Assembly: GCA_005406025.1 (NCBI GenBank)
Contig: BGZK01000079.1
Span: 310,001-374,000, forward strand
From: Eumeta japonica
Lineage: Eukaryota; Arthropoda; Insecta; Lepidoptera; Psychidae
DNA length: 64,000 nt
Direction: 5' to 3'
Below the pieces are notes generated by a model, which was given only the letters and a program-made list of their open reading frames with translations, was not told the origin of the DNA and ran no database searches. The translations under genes were made by a program, and so were the position numbers. This document shows, in pieces, positions 21,700 through 33,168 of the stretch (the first letter of the stretch is position 1; each line of letters opens with the position of its first letter).

Positions 21700-22565
21700 T
21701 TATTTGATAAAATGAATACGAAAATAAAAGTCTGAAAAACGGCAGACTCTGCAAGGCATCTCTAAAAAAAATGATATTTGTCGATGTGTCAGTGAGCTCC
21801 TTGAATTATAACTACTGCCTATGAATGTGTGAGCTTTCCGAGCTCACAAATTTGAAAGAGGATTGACTTTGCAGGCCACTCCTGTAACTTATTATTTTCA
21901 AGCTCAAAGCATTAAAAAATAAAGTAGCAATTAATTATTGAGTTCATCAAACTAAAAATATAAATTTTAGTGCTCTTCCAAGCTCTCCGATCTCAAGAAT
22001 AAAAGCGTTCTGGGCTTTTCGATTTCCAATATCTTTATATATTAAAAAAAAATAAGTATAATATCTTTCGAATAAGTTGTTCAACTTTAATCTCCTTTAT
22101 GGCATCCGAAGTAATTTATTGAATAGACAAAGATAACTGAGTACCAAACTTCAAGAAGTTCATGTCTTATTTTGAAAAACCCTTTTTTCTAATTGTTCGT
22201 TAACGATGTTTCTCGACCGACCCCACCGATTTTAATGCAGTTTGCGACGATCGATGTTGTTTTTTAGGCACAGAAGCTATTAGTAGCTAAATTATGAAAT
22301 TTATCGGTAAAGTAGTTTAAAATTATTCCATAAAAATGTTTTTTGAATAATTTTGCAAGATGTACACACACACACGCGCACAATCACACATGCACGCACG
22401 TGCATACAATCACGCACACACAAACACACGCGCGCGTGCGCGCGCGCGCACATACATGTATATGTACAGACATATAGGCATTACACCATTATGGCGTTAT
22501 GGGGTCGATGTTCGTAGTGATTGCTATTAATGATTTGAAACCAATAACATTTCTCAGAGAAAAAA
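21700..22565 (+). repeat. dispersed repeat with CTGCAGG motifs and CA block
   Basis: Opposite-orientation relative of 5690-6535. It has GACTCTGCAAGGCATCTCT at 21748, GACTTTGCAGGCCACTCC near 21866, TTCGTTAACGATGTTTCTCG and ACCGATTTTAATGCAGTTTG at 22196-22248, then a CA microsatellite. The TTCGTT and ACCGATTTT blocks also occur on the minus strand of 62520-62580, which ties this copy to the CCGGCCAAGTGCG family element at 61950-62915. Confidence 0.6.
22356..22455. repeat. (CA)n/(CG)n compound microsatellite
   Basis: CACACACACACGCGCACAATC followed by further CA and a CGCGCGTGCGCGCGCGCGCA tract. The alternating purine-pyrimidine run could adopt Z-DNA. Confidence 0.85.
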
Positions 22566-22960
22566 TTAAGGAAAACTTTACTTTAGAATCACAATGCATT
22601 TACGAAGACCTGGTATATGTCAAACGAAATATAGAATTGTTCCCAAAATGAGCGACATCCATAAAATTAACACTAGACTTAAGAAACATTTTGCTGTTCA
22701 TAAAACCCGAGTGAACAAAGTTAACAAACCACTTAAGGGGCAATCTTTGCACTTTTATAATAAGATCCCAGCTGAAATTTCAAAATTGGCCATTTTATGA
22801 ATTTAAACGTTTCCTTAAAAGAAAGGCGTATTATATAACAGGGGCTATTTCAACGTATCTGAGTATTTTATTGAAAAAAGCCCATGAGATTGAACTGCTC
22901 GGCTCACAGGTCGCTCCATGTTATTTCTAAGTGTTGAACTAAATTATTAATTACTCAATA
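22566..22960 (+). pseudogene. jockey-like LINE ORF2 C-terminal fragment
   Basis: SQCIYEDLVYVKRNIELF at the start is the conserved 'SQYIYENL.YV.KNI' block after the RT thumb in lepidopteran jockey-like elements. DIHKINTRLK, THRVNK-like and GQSLHFYNKIPAEI follow, matching the 'FYNKIP' C-terminal signature. The frame starting at 22594 stops at 22800; a shifted frame continues with KRKAYYI near 22818. The RT itself is absent, so it is a 5'-truncated insertion directly after the microsatellite-bearing repeat. Confidence 0.75.
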
Positions 22961-22964
22961 TTTT

Positions 22965-24185
22965 TTATTGATGAGTAAACAAAGCCACCCTTGAGTTTCT
23001 TGCCCATTCTTCTAAAGGAGAATCAGCATTCGAAATGGGCGGTAATGCCGAAAATAATTCGTTAATGCAGTTTTTCAAGCGTAATTACATTACCTACGGA
23101 CATAAAGATATTTTTGATTGGTTGATTCATTATTCGGATAATAGACGAAACAAGACCTTGAAATGTAAAATATATCTCATTGAAAACAGTAACTTTTAAA
23201 TTTTTCAATTTTCATAGAGGAAATTTAATAATAACACATAATAATATATTATGTGAAATCGGCGCGCAACTTAGTCACCAGCTAAATTACACTCAACAGG
23301 CCTAGAAAAGCTGCTTTCTTTTGTCGTTAACACTCGTATAAGAGAAATGATAAATATATGGGATCCAGACAGTTAATTAATTGTCCCGTTGTCTAGGGAA
23401 TCAAAAGTCCAGTTTAGTAGGTGAGTATTTGTAACACTAAAGCGTTAGCTCTGCTAATCTGTTTGCATTGCAATTTTTATATAAAGATCGTATAAACTAT
23501 TTAGTAGAAAGACATAGTTCTCTAAAACTGGTAGAACGGATCGACGTTGTTACTATTTGTAGGATAGTGTCTACTCTCTGACCTCTCTATAAGGAATAAT
23601 TACTATTGCCTTTTCTACTATTTCTGCTTATGAAACCTAACCTTTATTAGCACCACTCAGGAGCGTCGAGGTTTTTGATTATTTTATTGTATAAAATTAG
23701 AGTTATCTGGTACTAGATTTTGATTTCAAAAAGTGTTAAACAAGTCGATACAATAACTGACACGTACGTACGAAAGCATTATAGACCCGACACAGAATTA
23801 AATTATTTTTTTATCTATTGCAAAAACATGAACCCATGAAAAATATATCTGACTTCTGAAATTATTGTTCTTTATATGTCTTTTTTTATGATAAATCGTT
23901 TCACTTTTGAACGCCGCTAAGTACTTAGGTAATTATCGGTTACGTCGTTAGAAAGTTATGAGTAGTTACTGCAATGTCCACAGCTGGAGGGACTCGACTC
24001 CTCACCAGACCGTTCCGTTCACCAGTGGTACATTCACAAAAAATCTTAACATTGTTTAAGTGTTATAAAATCTTATGAAATAAAGATATTTCGATTTTGA
24101 GTTAGAAACAGATTCCAAATCGAATACATATATTACTAGTAATCAATAAACCAAATAAATGTTTTGGTACAGCGCGTTCGCGATG
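22965..24185. other. unassigned AT-rich DNA
   Basis: No gene or element is recognised. Only short frames are present. Confidence 0.3.
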
Positions 24186-24189
24186 CCTG

Positions 24190-24490
24190 TTAAACTGTAA
24201 ATAGAGTTTTAACTCGCCGCGGTTTCTCTGCCGCGCCCGCTTTTTCGGTCCGTATCATATTTTCAATCTCATTAGGATCGAGGCCCCGAAGCGCGAATCC
24301 GATTTGCACTCGAGTGGGCTTTATTTAACAGAGCGGTGGCGCGGGCGGCGGCGCGAGCGGCCGCAGCGCGCGCCGACTTTTATTAGTCCACTCGTCCGTC
24401 ACGCGTCCGCGGGGGCGCCACCGTCGTAACTCACGCCAGAAACCGAACACGACTTTATTTTTCGTTCGAACACCTGCCCCTTGGTCGTCG
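24190..24490. promoter_or_regulatory. CpG-rich island
   Basis: Strong GC enrichment in an otherwise AT-rich region (GGCGCGGGCGGCGGCGCGAGC near 24342 and GCGTCCGCGGGGGCGCC), with AT-rich boxes such as GGGCTTTATTTAACAG embedded. Similar islands lie at 27655-27840 and 36780-36960. This pattern is common in regulatory DNA of insect developmental genes, but a promoter is not shown. Confidence 0.3.
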
Positions 24491-24494
24491 CGAA

Positions 24495-27400
24495 GATAAA
24501 AACGTAAAAATGAAAAGTAGAAAAGTGTATTTCTAAAACTACCTTTTATTATGATGCGTAATAAGGAAAAAAATTAACAAAGCGGTTCATACAACACATA
24601 ATGTTTTGGAAACCCCAAGCACACAAAAAGCTCGAATATAGTTGCTCTGTAAAAGTGTTATCAGCAAAAGTGTGATTAATTGACGTAATATATCTCTAAT
24701 TAGTATGTTTATGTTCTTACGCGTTCTATAAGTGCCCACATAATTTTCTTAAACTTTAACTAAACCATAACTAAAAATTCCAATTAAGAATAAACCTCGC
24801 GACATGCTATTAGATCGCATGAGAATAGTACATAATACTATTTATCATACATTCGCTCATGAAATTTCTATAGATCAATCGTATTCAACCCTTTTCTAGG
24901 CTTTCATTTACACATTAAGGGTTTTATGAATTATTTGGCTCGTTTAATATACTTTTTTTTTACTTTTCATTTATATATACCTTTTTGATGCAGAAATGTC
25001 TCTCAATGTATCCATTTCAAGTAACGTATCGTATATAGTTTAGATCTTCTGGAGACCTGACCGTTCTCAGAACTACTTCGCAGTCTGTCTAGCTGCGGGG
25101 AGTTTTGAACCTAAATAAACCGCGACATCCTCGACGACACTCTCGTGCATCTTGTATCTTGAACCCAGATGAACCTAACAAATACATTGGACAACACTAT
25201 TCATTCCACAATGCCGTGTCTATATTTTTCAAGTTTTAAGTCTTATTATATATAAAATTTCATGTCCACAAAACTAACCGATGAGGAACGCCCTCACGAG
25301 ACAATCCTAGCTGCAGCATCAATTCGTGGTAAAAATCAAGTTTATGTATCTGTTTAAATTAATGATTAATTAGAGTGTCTAGGTGCTTGGCATATAATAA
25401 ATTTAAATGTTTTACTTTATACACTCTCTTAAATGATACGCCATGTTAAGAAGAACACAGACAAGAGAACGAAAAATATCCTTGAAATAGGAACCTGTAA
25501 ACGACGTATGAAACTTTGCTGCTTTGAATTGGCTGCGCATGATATACTGCGCAGATATTATGTTCCCCGACCCTCCCTTCTTCTCCGCCGCGTTCCTATT
25601 TTACGCCATTGGGACGCTTTCGTGACGAACTTCACAGTGGCAACGTTTCATGTGTTATAGTGTACAGCCTACGTGACCATCATGATTACATTATTTGGAA
25701 CACTCTGTGATCAGTGATTGTGTATATAATATACACCAGCTCGTTGGAACTAATAATTTCAACTAAATGTAAAGATGACACAAATGACGAGCCTTAATAG
25801 AAACATACTAGAGATCACATCTTATTATATTATGATGAGTGAGCACTGTGATACAGTTATTTTTATACAAATTTCAGGTGATTTTATTCCAATCTCACGT
25901 TTACAATTTGAATATAGTTCTATTAATTAATTAATAATGTTCATTGCAAAACGTTACATCAATTAAACAAATAATTAAATTGCACAACAAAAAAAATAAA
26001 TATATAAAATTTGATTGAATAGATAAAGATATGATCTTAGCAAATGGTTTAGTGTCACAGACCTTTTTTTGGTTTTGATTAGAACAGACCTGATCTAATT
26101 GCCTTTGCCATAAAAGAGCTGAACTATTCTTTATCCTCCTTTATCGATACAACGCCATTTAACAGTAAACGAAACTCATCCTTAAACCAACTGTATTGCA
26201 CTTTAACACGTTTTAAACATTCGTATTTCATATTTCCAAAAATATTATTACTATTTACACATCTATACCTATTAAAACGCGCACGTGAAATAAGCATGTC
26301 ATTGATGCGAACTCATATAAAAATTCTCCAACGCGCCTAAACAAGTATCACTTCAAAACAGCAAGGGAGGGTGTACCTCGACAGTAAGGCAATGAAAATT
26401 TCGCACACAACACGTAATTGCAAATTTTCAACCATTACTGACACGTTACCGTGAAATGAACCGCTAAAACACCTTCGAGTAACCTGGAACACCGCAAAAT
26501 GAACATCGGTATTTACTAAGAAATTTGCATTTCTCTCATAAGTTTATGAGATTACCGGTTAGCAATTGGTAACGTAATGAATCGATTCCTGCTGTTTAAT
26601 ATTAATTTCAATTCTTGCATCTTCCTAAGGAATGGATAAAATACGGAAATTGTTCAGATATCTGATTTGTGAAACCAGATTTTCCGGTTATAATCAGTGG
26701 CACTGTCTATGGTGGTTTTAGGATCCTTTTGTTCATCCCTGCAAGAATGACTCGTGTTTTGATGCGCAGACGCCGGATCGACCTGCACTACCAACTGCTG
26801 AGGTTTCATTACATTAGATGTGATTCCAAGCATAAATTAGGTGAGAAGTGAACCCAGTTCAATGATTGAAGTTAGGTATAATTATCTTTTTGTAAAACAG
26901 TGATTGTGTTTTTCAGCTTTCTATGTAATGTAGCGGTATCAGATTCATCGGTGAGACTAAGCATTTAATTGTGAATATCATTTTGTACGATTATTAACCA
27001 ATCTATTATAAATTTTTCTACGATATGTTTATATTCTTTCTCGAGACTTATTGTCGGGTGGCGCCTATTAAAATTTGATTTTAAATTTATAAATAAATTA
27101 TTTTTTCACAAAAAAAATGACAAAACAGGTATTTCAGCTCTAGGGCGAAAGTCTATATGTTAGAGGTCACATAAAAAGAATCATACGTCCTGAATCTCAC
27201 ATTTCTTAAATACAATTAAATATTGTGTATTGTATTTAAATGCCTTTTATTTATTTTTGTTTTTGAATTCGCTTTTGAAAAGTAGGTACAACGTTACAAA
27301 CCAGGAATGTTCAGACTTGGAAATTGAGCACTTGAGACGGCCTAACACACTTGGAGCTATGAACAGAAGGATAGTATATTTTGTCCAATGTTCAAATGCC

Positions 27401-27650
27401 CTCCGTAAAGGAAATAAGATGGATTTTGAGCGATCGGTGAATAGCGAATGTTCTATATAAGAAGGTAGCGCAAAAAACTCATATTCGTATTCAATTATAA
27501 AACAATAACCAGCGTTTGTTGTAAATAATCGTACATAATTTAACCAGACCCTAGTAAAAGGAGGCTATGGATATTAGATCAAATAAAATATTAAATAAGT
27601 TTCTTTTTAAGAATCTCAACTTACTGAGGACTTAAGAATAATTTTGCGAA
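24495..27650. other. unassigned AT-rich DNA
   Basis: No recognisable gene. Plus frames at 25433-25660, 26669-26851 and 27230-27460 are 60-76 codons without motifs. TACAAATTTCAGGTGATT near 25867-25884 resembles a splice junction word but has no coding neighbour. Confidence 0.3.
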
Positions 27651-27654
27651 TGAA

Positions 27655-27845
27655 TTTGCGTAAAAAAGGAGACGCGGCTAGAGAGGCGCGGCTGGCACCA
27701 GGGTCGAGATCGTGTTTGAACTTTAATAAAAATTCATCAGCAAAGTAAATGAGTTTTCAGCGCGGGCGCTGATTTCGCGAATTTTTGCGGTTACCCTTCA
27801 ATGGATTTAGAAGGCCTTTATTTGGTTTCGGAAATTTAGTTCCTA
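27655..27845. promoter_or_regulatory. GC-rich island with TTTAATAAAAATTCATC box
   Basis: A GC-rich block (GGCTAGAGAGGCGCGGCTGG; GCGCGGGCGCTGATTTCGCG) surrounds TTTAATAAAAATTCATCAGC at 27722-27741. Almost the same box occurs inside another GC-rich block at 36863-36883. The A/T box is of the kind bound by homeodomain proteins. No coding frame is evident. Confidence 0.3.
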
Positions 27846-27849
27846 GGTG

Positions 27850-29210
27850 TCTTTGATTTTATAATGATCACCACAGACAGTCTATGGTAGTTCACTGCCA
27901 AAGGACACCCTTTTGTGGCGTTTCACATTGTACAGGGTTGTCTTGAAGACTATTCTGATTCTTGACGGCCATTTAATGCCTGAAGATACTTCATGTTTTT
28001 AATAATTAATAAAAAAATTAATGGCCAATATTATATTTATGCAAAAATTAAACTTTAAGTAATAAAGTATTACTACTAAATTGAGTTGTATTACATTAAT
28101 ATAATTGTATTTTAGTAATTACAGTATTACTAATGTGAAAGTGACACAATATTTCAAGAAAACCAAGTAACTTAAATATCGGCAGTGGGGTAATTATCAC
28201 CCGAATAACAGCAATGATAAATATTTATTACCTTTTTCTTATCACTATGACCGCCGCAACATAACTCTATATGATCATATTTGATGAGTAGTTGAGGGGT
28301 TATGGGGGCAAACAAAAATGTTTATTAGCACAAATAGTTACAACCGGCTTTTCTTTTGGTTTTACTGTAGTTGTTGCAGTGATTTCTATATTTTCGTGTT
28401 TTTCTTTAATTGGATTTAAATAATAATACGTGTAACCAGAGCTCCACCGATAATTTATTTCACATATTCTACTGTGCGATGGCTACTCCGTTCGTTATAT
28501 CTCCAATAAAAGAGCATTAGATTCATTGATAATTATTTCCGAGATAAACTTTCCACCACCTTTCATTAAGACAGTTTCAGTTAAATTTATTAAAAAACAA
28601 AGCATCATTTAATATTTTTTAATACAGAATATTAAATGTATTCTTATTAAATGCCCCTCAATGAGTACGACTCCTTCAATATTTTTTTTTTATTTTGTTC
28701 TGTTGCTAACTACATTTAAAGTCTATCTGCTATAACAATTATCGCGTTTTACTATCTAATCTCTTTTAAACGATCTACCTGTTTTTCTCATACCGTTTAA
28801 ACCCATTCTTTTTGTTGTTTTTATAGTTCACCAATCATATTGTATTCATGTTAGTTAGATTGCAGAGCATCATTATTTCAGTCTTTTCTCTAATTATTGT
28901 ATTCTTTAGTTGCATTTTTCATTTTTGACCCTGATATGGAAAATCAGAGACTAATTTAACAACATTGTCGGCGATCTTTAATCATTGACAACATCAAGTG
29001 TCATTTGTAGGTAAGTAACTAAATAAACTCTTTAAAAATAATACATTGCACACCGTTCGTTACGTGGCCACGCGCAGCGTTCCGCGCCTGGGCGTAGGCG
29101 CCCTCTCGTAGGGTTTTCTCTATATTATTTTATATTACTTATAAGCATATTTTTAATTATTATTTTTTTATTATAGTTACTTTAGCAAAGTTCTTCTAAA
29201 AAAGGAAGAG
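27850..29210. other. unassigned AT-rich DNA
   Basis: No gene. A TTTGTAG|GTAAGT junction-like word at 29004-29016 has only a weak pyrimidine tract. 29050-29110 is GC-rich (GGCCACGCGCAGCGTTCCGC). Confidence 0.3.
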
Positions 29211-29211
29211 A

Positions 29212-29412
29212 TCTATACATATATAATGAAAATAGGTTGTCTTTGTTCGCCAATCATGTAAAAACTACTAAACGTATAGACATGGAACTGGGACCATTCG
29301 ATGCGGAATGATTTGTAGATGGTTCTAGGCTACTTGTTTTTCGAATTCCGTAAATCCTTCGCCAATTTATTTATAAATAAAAATTACCCAGCGAAGCGGG
29401 CGGGACAGCTAG
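29212..29412 (+). mobile_element. short non-autonomous Helitron, 201 bp
   Basis: It begins TCTATACATATATAATGAAA, the usual 5' start of lepidopteran Helitrons, with A before it. It ends CCCAGCGAAGCGGGCGGGAC then AGCTAG with T after it, giving the A/T insertion context and a GC hairpin (CCC...GGG) before CTAG. It has no coding capacity. Both termini are intact, so the boundaries are firm. Confidence 0.87.
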
Positions 29413-29690
29413 TTATGAATATTTGCGAAAATATATATGATTGATTCCATTCTGTATATCTTCACTGTCAAATTTCCATTAATTTTATTCTAATTATTAT
29501 TTCTTCTGTATATCTCTTTTTATTAACAGATTATTTCCTCTTTAAATGTATATAATATTCAGCACAATCTATCACACTATTATTAATTTATATTTGTTAT
29601 TTTACATCGTTAGTGATAAATTTCGTTTTAAATTTTTCTATCGATACCCATAACCAACAATTAATCATTCATCAATATTCATTAGAAATA

Positions 29691-29729
29691 TTTTTTTATT
29701 AACGTTTTTCTCTTTCTTTTCAGGTAAGC
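29691..29729 (+). promoter_or_regulatory. candidate recursive splice site (CAG|GTAAGC)
   Basis: A TTATTAAC branch-point-like word at 29696-29703 is followed by TTTTTCTCTTTCTTTTCAG (ending 29723) and directly by GTAAGC (29724-29729). A strong 3' splice site abutting a strong 5' splice site with no exon between is the signature of recursive splice sites in very long insect introns. The open frame after the site is only 9 codons. If real, the window lies inside a host intron transcribed on the plus strand. Confidence 0.45.
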
Positions 29730-29974
29730 ATGCATGAAGTAGTGCCCGCGTAGTCTGGTGGTCGAATACATCGATTAGCCGTTTCGTGCCGGTATCTCGG
29801 TCACTTCATGTCCCTAACTCAATCGCCTACCATTCCTATATTTGGAGGAATGGAATTTAATACACATTAAACTAAATTTAATTATTCACTTTATTTTATT
29901 TTTAGTATTTACAATACAAATTCTAACAATAATTTTGCTCGTTGCTGATATAAAATTTTAGAAAAACGTAATAT

Positions 29975-30090
29975 TTTCTGAAAGACCGCCAACAAACTGA
30001 TAACTACTCTGCAGTTGCGAGTGACCTTAGGTAACTATTTAGTTGCTGGTATGCTCGTTTGCCCTTAAAAATCCCATAAAAAATACATGT
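29975..30090 (+). repeat. LINE 3' tail fragment (GCTCGTTTGCCC type)
   Basis: GTTGCGAGTGACCTTAGGTA near 30013 and GGTATGCTCGTTTGCCC near 30047, followed by an A-rich end, match the general form of lepidopteran non-LTR 3' tails. The first part is diverged. Confidence 0.55.
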
Positions 30091-30094
30091 ATCA

Positions 30095-30885
30095 TTACCA
30101 AATCTGCAAAAGGTATAAATATTCTTTTATTAAAGTGAAAATTCTTTTAGCATTGTTTTGACATTAAACTCGATGAATTGAAAAATTAACTCCAAAAAGA
30201 AGCAAAAGTATACTTCTCTAGGATTTGACTTGCTAGAGAATTAGATAGAATACAGATATACAATATTTGTGCGCATACGTATTACAAGGCCGAGGGAATA
30301 GGCGCAAAAAGCTAGCGTGGTGTATTATTCTCGCATTTTAATAAAACATTTTCCAAGTACAATGAAACTTGATGATGAAAAGTGTTGTGAGTACATACGA
30401 AAAAAAGAAAGATAAATAATAAAATGTAAAATAACCTTTATACTGGGTATTAATATTACAAGAAACAAATCTTGTAATTATTACACTTCTGATACTGTAT
30501 TCGTCTTATTCTCTCTCAGTTTGGTTATGAGCTTCAGATATTTTTTATGGTTATTTATTTTAAGAGCTATTCAACTAAAATAAACGGATCTCTTATAGTT
30601 TTATCATATTCATCTATTCGTACGTACGTAGTTCATATTTAAAATTTTTGGAACTGGTCACTTAGAATCTGTAAAATAAATTTTATGAATCGAACTCTTT
30701 ACCAACGTCATATTGCATTTTCAGTTATTTATTGTTTATTAACCGTTTATTGCATTTATATTTTATTTGTTTTTTATATTTTATTTTATATTTTACAAAT
30801 TGAAGGCAAAAAGAAAATTATTTATCTAACGTCAACACAAAAAGAAGAGAAAATATTGGTGCATTAGTTTTTTATAACTTTCATT
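30095..30885. other. unassigned AT-rich DNA
   Basis: No element recognised. Plus frame 30685-30867 is a hydrophobic, low-complexity 60-codon run (repeated Y/I/F/L) of no known family. Confidence 0.3.
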
Positions 30886-30889
30886 ACCA

Positions 30890-31257
30890 TTGAAGCCAAT
30901 AAGAAAATTAGGACTTGTGTTGGGCTTTACGATGAAGCTTCACCCCTTGCTAGTGTTTATAACTGATTTAGTGAGTTTCAGTCGTGTGGTCGCACTAATC
31001 TGACTGATTATCTGCATGCAGGTCGTTCTTCTACGGCAATGACCAAAGACAACAGTATTGATAGTGTGAGGTTCATGATATAGATTGATTATTGATCTAC
31101 CAGCAGATTTGAACAAGCTAGAGCAGTGGTATGAGTTGAGTGCACAAAGTCCTTCATGAATATTTTGCAGTCAGGAAGCTTTGAACTCCATGGATGCCTC
31201 ATAATTTTACCGAAGCTCTCCGTCTTATTAATTTGTGCCGCAAAATGATGCAAAGAT
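30890..31257 (+). pseudogene. mariner transposase, 5' portion (split by copia)
   Basis: Plus-strand fragments read as a decayed mariner/SETMAR-type transposase: GLYDEASPLASVYN-FSEFQ (HTH region), GRTNLTD...AGRSSTAMTKDN, IDSVRFMI, STSRF in place of TYQQI, then VECTKSFMNIL and LHGCLIILPKL in place of the 'VHKILHE' and 'RWIPHNL' blocks. It ends with CAAK-CKD (for CRKMMQRF) at the copia target site. The reading frame changes several times and stops are frequent. The remainder of the same transposase continues at 35955 after the copia element. Confidence 0.75.
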
Positions 31258-31409
31258 TAATAAAACAAATCAAGGTTTCAAAACCAACCAACTGAAAAAA
31301 CGTCATTTATTTGACCAGAGACAATACACATACTTTACTACATAAAATACATAGCAGCTGGTGCATAGACATTTTGTTATCTATGATACATACTCAATAT
31401 TTCATAACA
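31258..31409 (-). repeat. copia 3' LTR
   Basis: 152 bp. On the minus strand it starts TGTTATGAAATATTGAG and ends TTTTATTA. The partner is at 35798-35949. Confidence 0.95.
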
Positions 31410-31478
31410 TCCTGACCTAACAAAATAATCCAGCTTCAAAAAAAAACTTCTATATTCTTGGACTGACATAAATACATA

Positions 31479-32017
31479 TTATATAACTTTAGACATGCCT
31501 ATCAATTTTAAAAACTTATTATGTTTATTTGCACTTAAACTTTTTGTAAAAATGTCTGCTGGCATTTCTAAAGTTGATACATACTTAATTTCAACTCTCC
31601 CTTCCGAAACACATTCCCTAACAAAATGATGCCGTACGTCAATGTCTTTGGTACGCTTATTGTGAAACAATGAATTAGTTGCTAGCTTAATAGAGCTTTG
31701 ATTATCGCTGTACAAACAAATTGGCACACTCTCACTCGATACAATCAATTCATTTAATATATTCATTAAATATATTGCTTCTTTACAAGATTCTGACAGA
31801 GCCATGTACTCTGCCTCGGTACTGGACAATGCAACTATTCTTTGCTTTTTTGATTCATAAGAAATTACAGAACCTGCCATTGTAAAACAGAACCCAGTAT
31901 ACGACCTTCTATCTAAAGTGCAAGATGCCCAATCAGCATCGACAAAAGCATGAAGACTACATTCTGTTTTTTTATAAACTAAACAATAATTTATAGTTTT
32001 CTTTAAATACCTCAAAA
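31479..32017 (-). pseudogene. copia RNase H domain
   Basis: On the minus strand: HAFVDADWASCTLDRRSYTG with the first catalytic Asp; ALSSTEAEYMALSESCKEA with Glu; ICLYSDNQSSIKLATN with the next Asp; DIDVRHHFVRECV; and PADIFTKSL near the end, a full copia RNase H signature. The frame is open from the stop at 31479 to 32017, where it runs into the inserted MITE; anything upstream in the raw frame (to 32036) is MITE sequence. The LRYLKKTINY block at 31985-32014 is the last part of the RT connection. RNase H would remove the RNA template during reverse transcription. Confidence 0.93.
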
Positions 32018-32423
32018 GGGAACGTCCATAAACCACGTGGTTATATTTTAGTCTCTCTAGGACTCCTCCCTCCCCCCATGTGGTCTCACGTAGCCTTTTC
32101 TATGACCCCCCCCCCCAACCCAATGGAACGTGATTTTTTCACGATACATTAATTTATTTATAAAATAAAATAATTAATAATAAATTAATTTATTAACAGT
32201 TTATTTTTCAAATAATGTATTTAATTATTTGATTCCTCTTGTTAAATTAACATCGGGGGGAGGGGGGGGGTCACTCAAATTATCTTATTCAAAAAAATTT
32301 TCATCTGAAGAAAACCACGTAGCTTTGCTCTCGACTCGCTCCCCCCTATTACGTGCCTCAGCGTAGCGCTTAAGCTTATCCCTCCCCCCCCTTGGTCGAG
32401 CTACGTAGTTTATGGACGCTCCC
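32018..32423. mobile_element. MITE with GGGAGCGTCCATAAAC-type inverted repeats
   Basis: The left end GGGAACGTCCATAAACCACG is the inverted repeat of the right end (CTACGTAGTTTATGGACGCT then CCC). Target duplication is AAA (32015-32017, 32424-32426); removing the insert restores the copia reading HLKR-LLRYLK. The interior has C and G homopolymer runs beside each end and an AT palindrome near the centre. It has no coding capacity. Three-base duplication with GGG termini fits Zator-type elements, but the superfamily is uncertain. Confidence 0.85.
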
Positions 32424-32429
32424 AAAGAC

Positions 32430-33160
32430 GTTTCAAATGTTTCCAATGAGTTTCATTAAAACAATTATTATACTGGCTTAGAAAACTTACACTAAAAGAA
32501 ATGTCTGGCCTCGTAACAAATACATCACACTACCAATTAGGTGTTGATAAGGATAATTTTTATCATTTATGTTTACTTCCTTCTCCAATTTTAAGTTAAC
32601 TTCCATTGGTATTTCAGAATAAGAACAATCTTTCATATTGAACTTTTTTAAAATAGTTTCTGTAAATTGCTTTTGACCAACATTAACACAATCTTTATGA
32701 ATCCTAACATTCATTCCCAGATAATGTTTCAACTGACCTAAATCTTTAATTTTAAATCTTATTATCAATTCAATTATCTATATTTTAAAAGTATTCCGAC
32801 AATTACAGAAAACAAAAAAATCATCTACGAATAGTGCTATGAAAATCTTTATGTTTCTTTCACGTTTTACAAATAAATATGGTTCATAGTTAGACTTTTT
32901 ATATCCTAACTGTAATAGACATTCTTCTACTCTAATGTACCATTCTCTTGCTGACTGCTTAAGGCCATACGCAGCTCTCTTTAATTTGAAAATTTTATTG
33001 TTACAATTGTGGATATCTGAGCATTCTGGTATTTCCATATACACTCTTTCACGGAGAAAACCATTAAGAAATGCAGTGGGAACATCGAGATGATTTGACT
33101 TCAACCCTTGCTGTACACTTAATGCTAACAATAACCGTATGGTAGAATACTTTAAAGTGT
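32430..33160 (-). pseudogene. copia reverse transcriptase palm and thumb
   Basis: HLDVPTAFLNGFLRERVYME (for LDVKTAFLNG; 33000-33100) leads into KLKRAAYGLKQSAREWY and PYLFVKRE. IALFVDDFFVF (about 32800-32845) carries the catalytic Asp pair (canonical YVDDIL). After a frameshift near 32770 the reading continues with FKIKDLGQLKHYLGMNV, VNVGQKQFTETILKKFNM, PYQHLIGSVMYL and, past another break, the segment leading to HLKR where the MITE sits. The order and motifs are standard for copia RT. The frameshift inactivates it. Confidence 0.92.
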
Positions 33161-33168
33161 CATTATAG

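Noticed and set aside
29004..29016. Second recursive-splice-like word TTTGTAG|GTAAGT
   Set aside because: The upstream pyrimidine tract and branch point are weak, so chance is likely.
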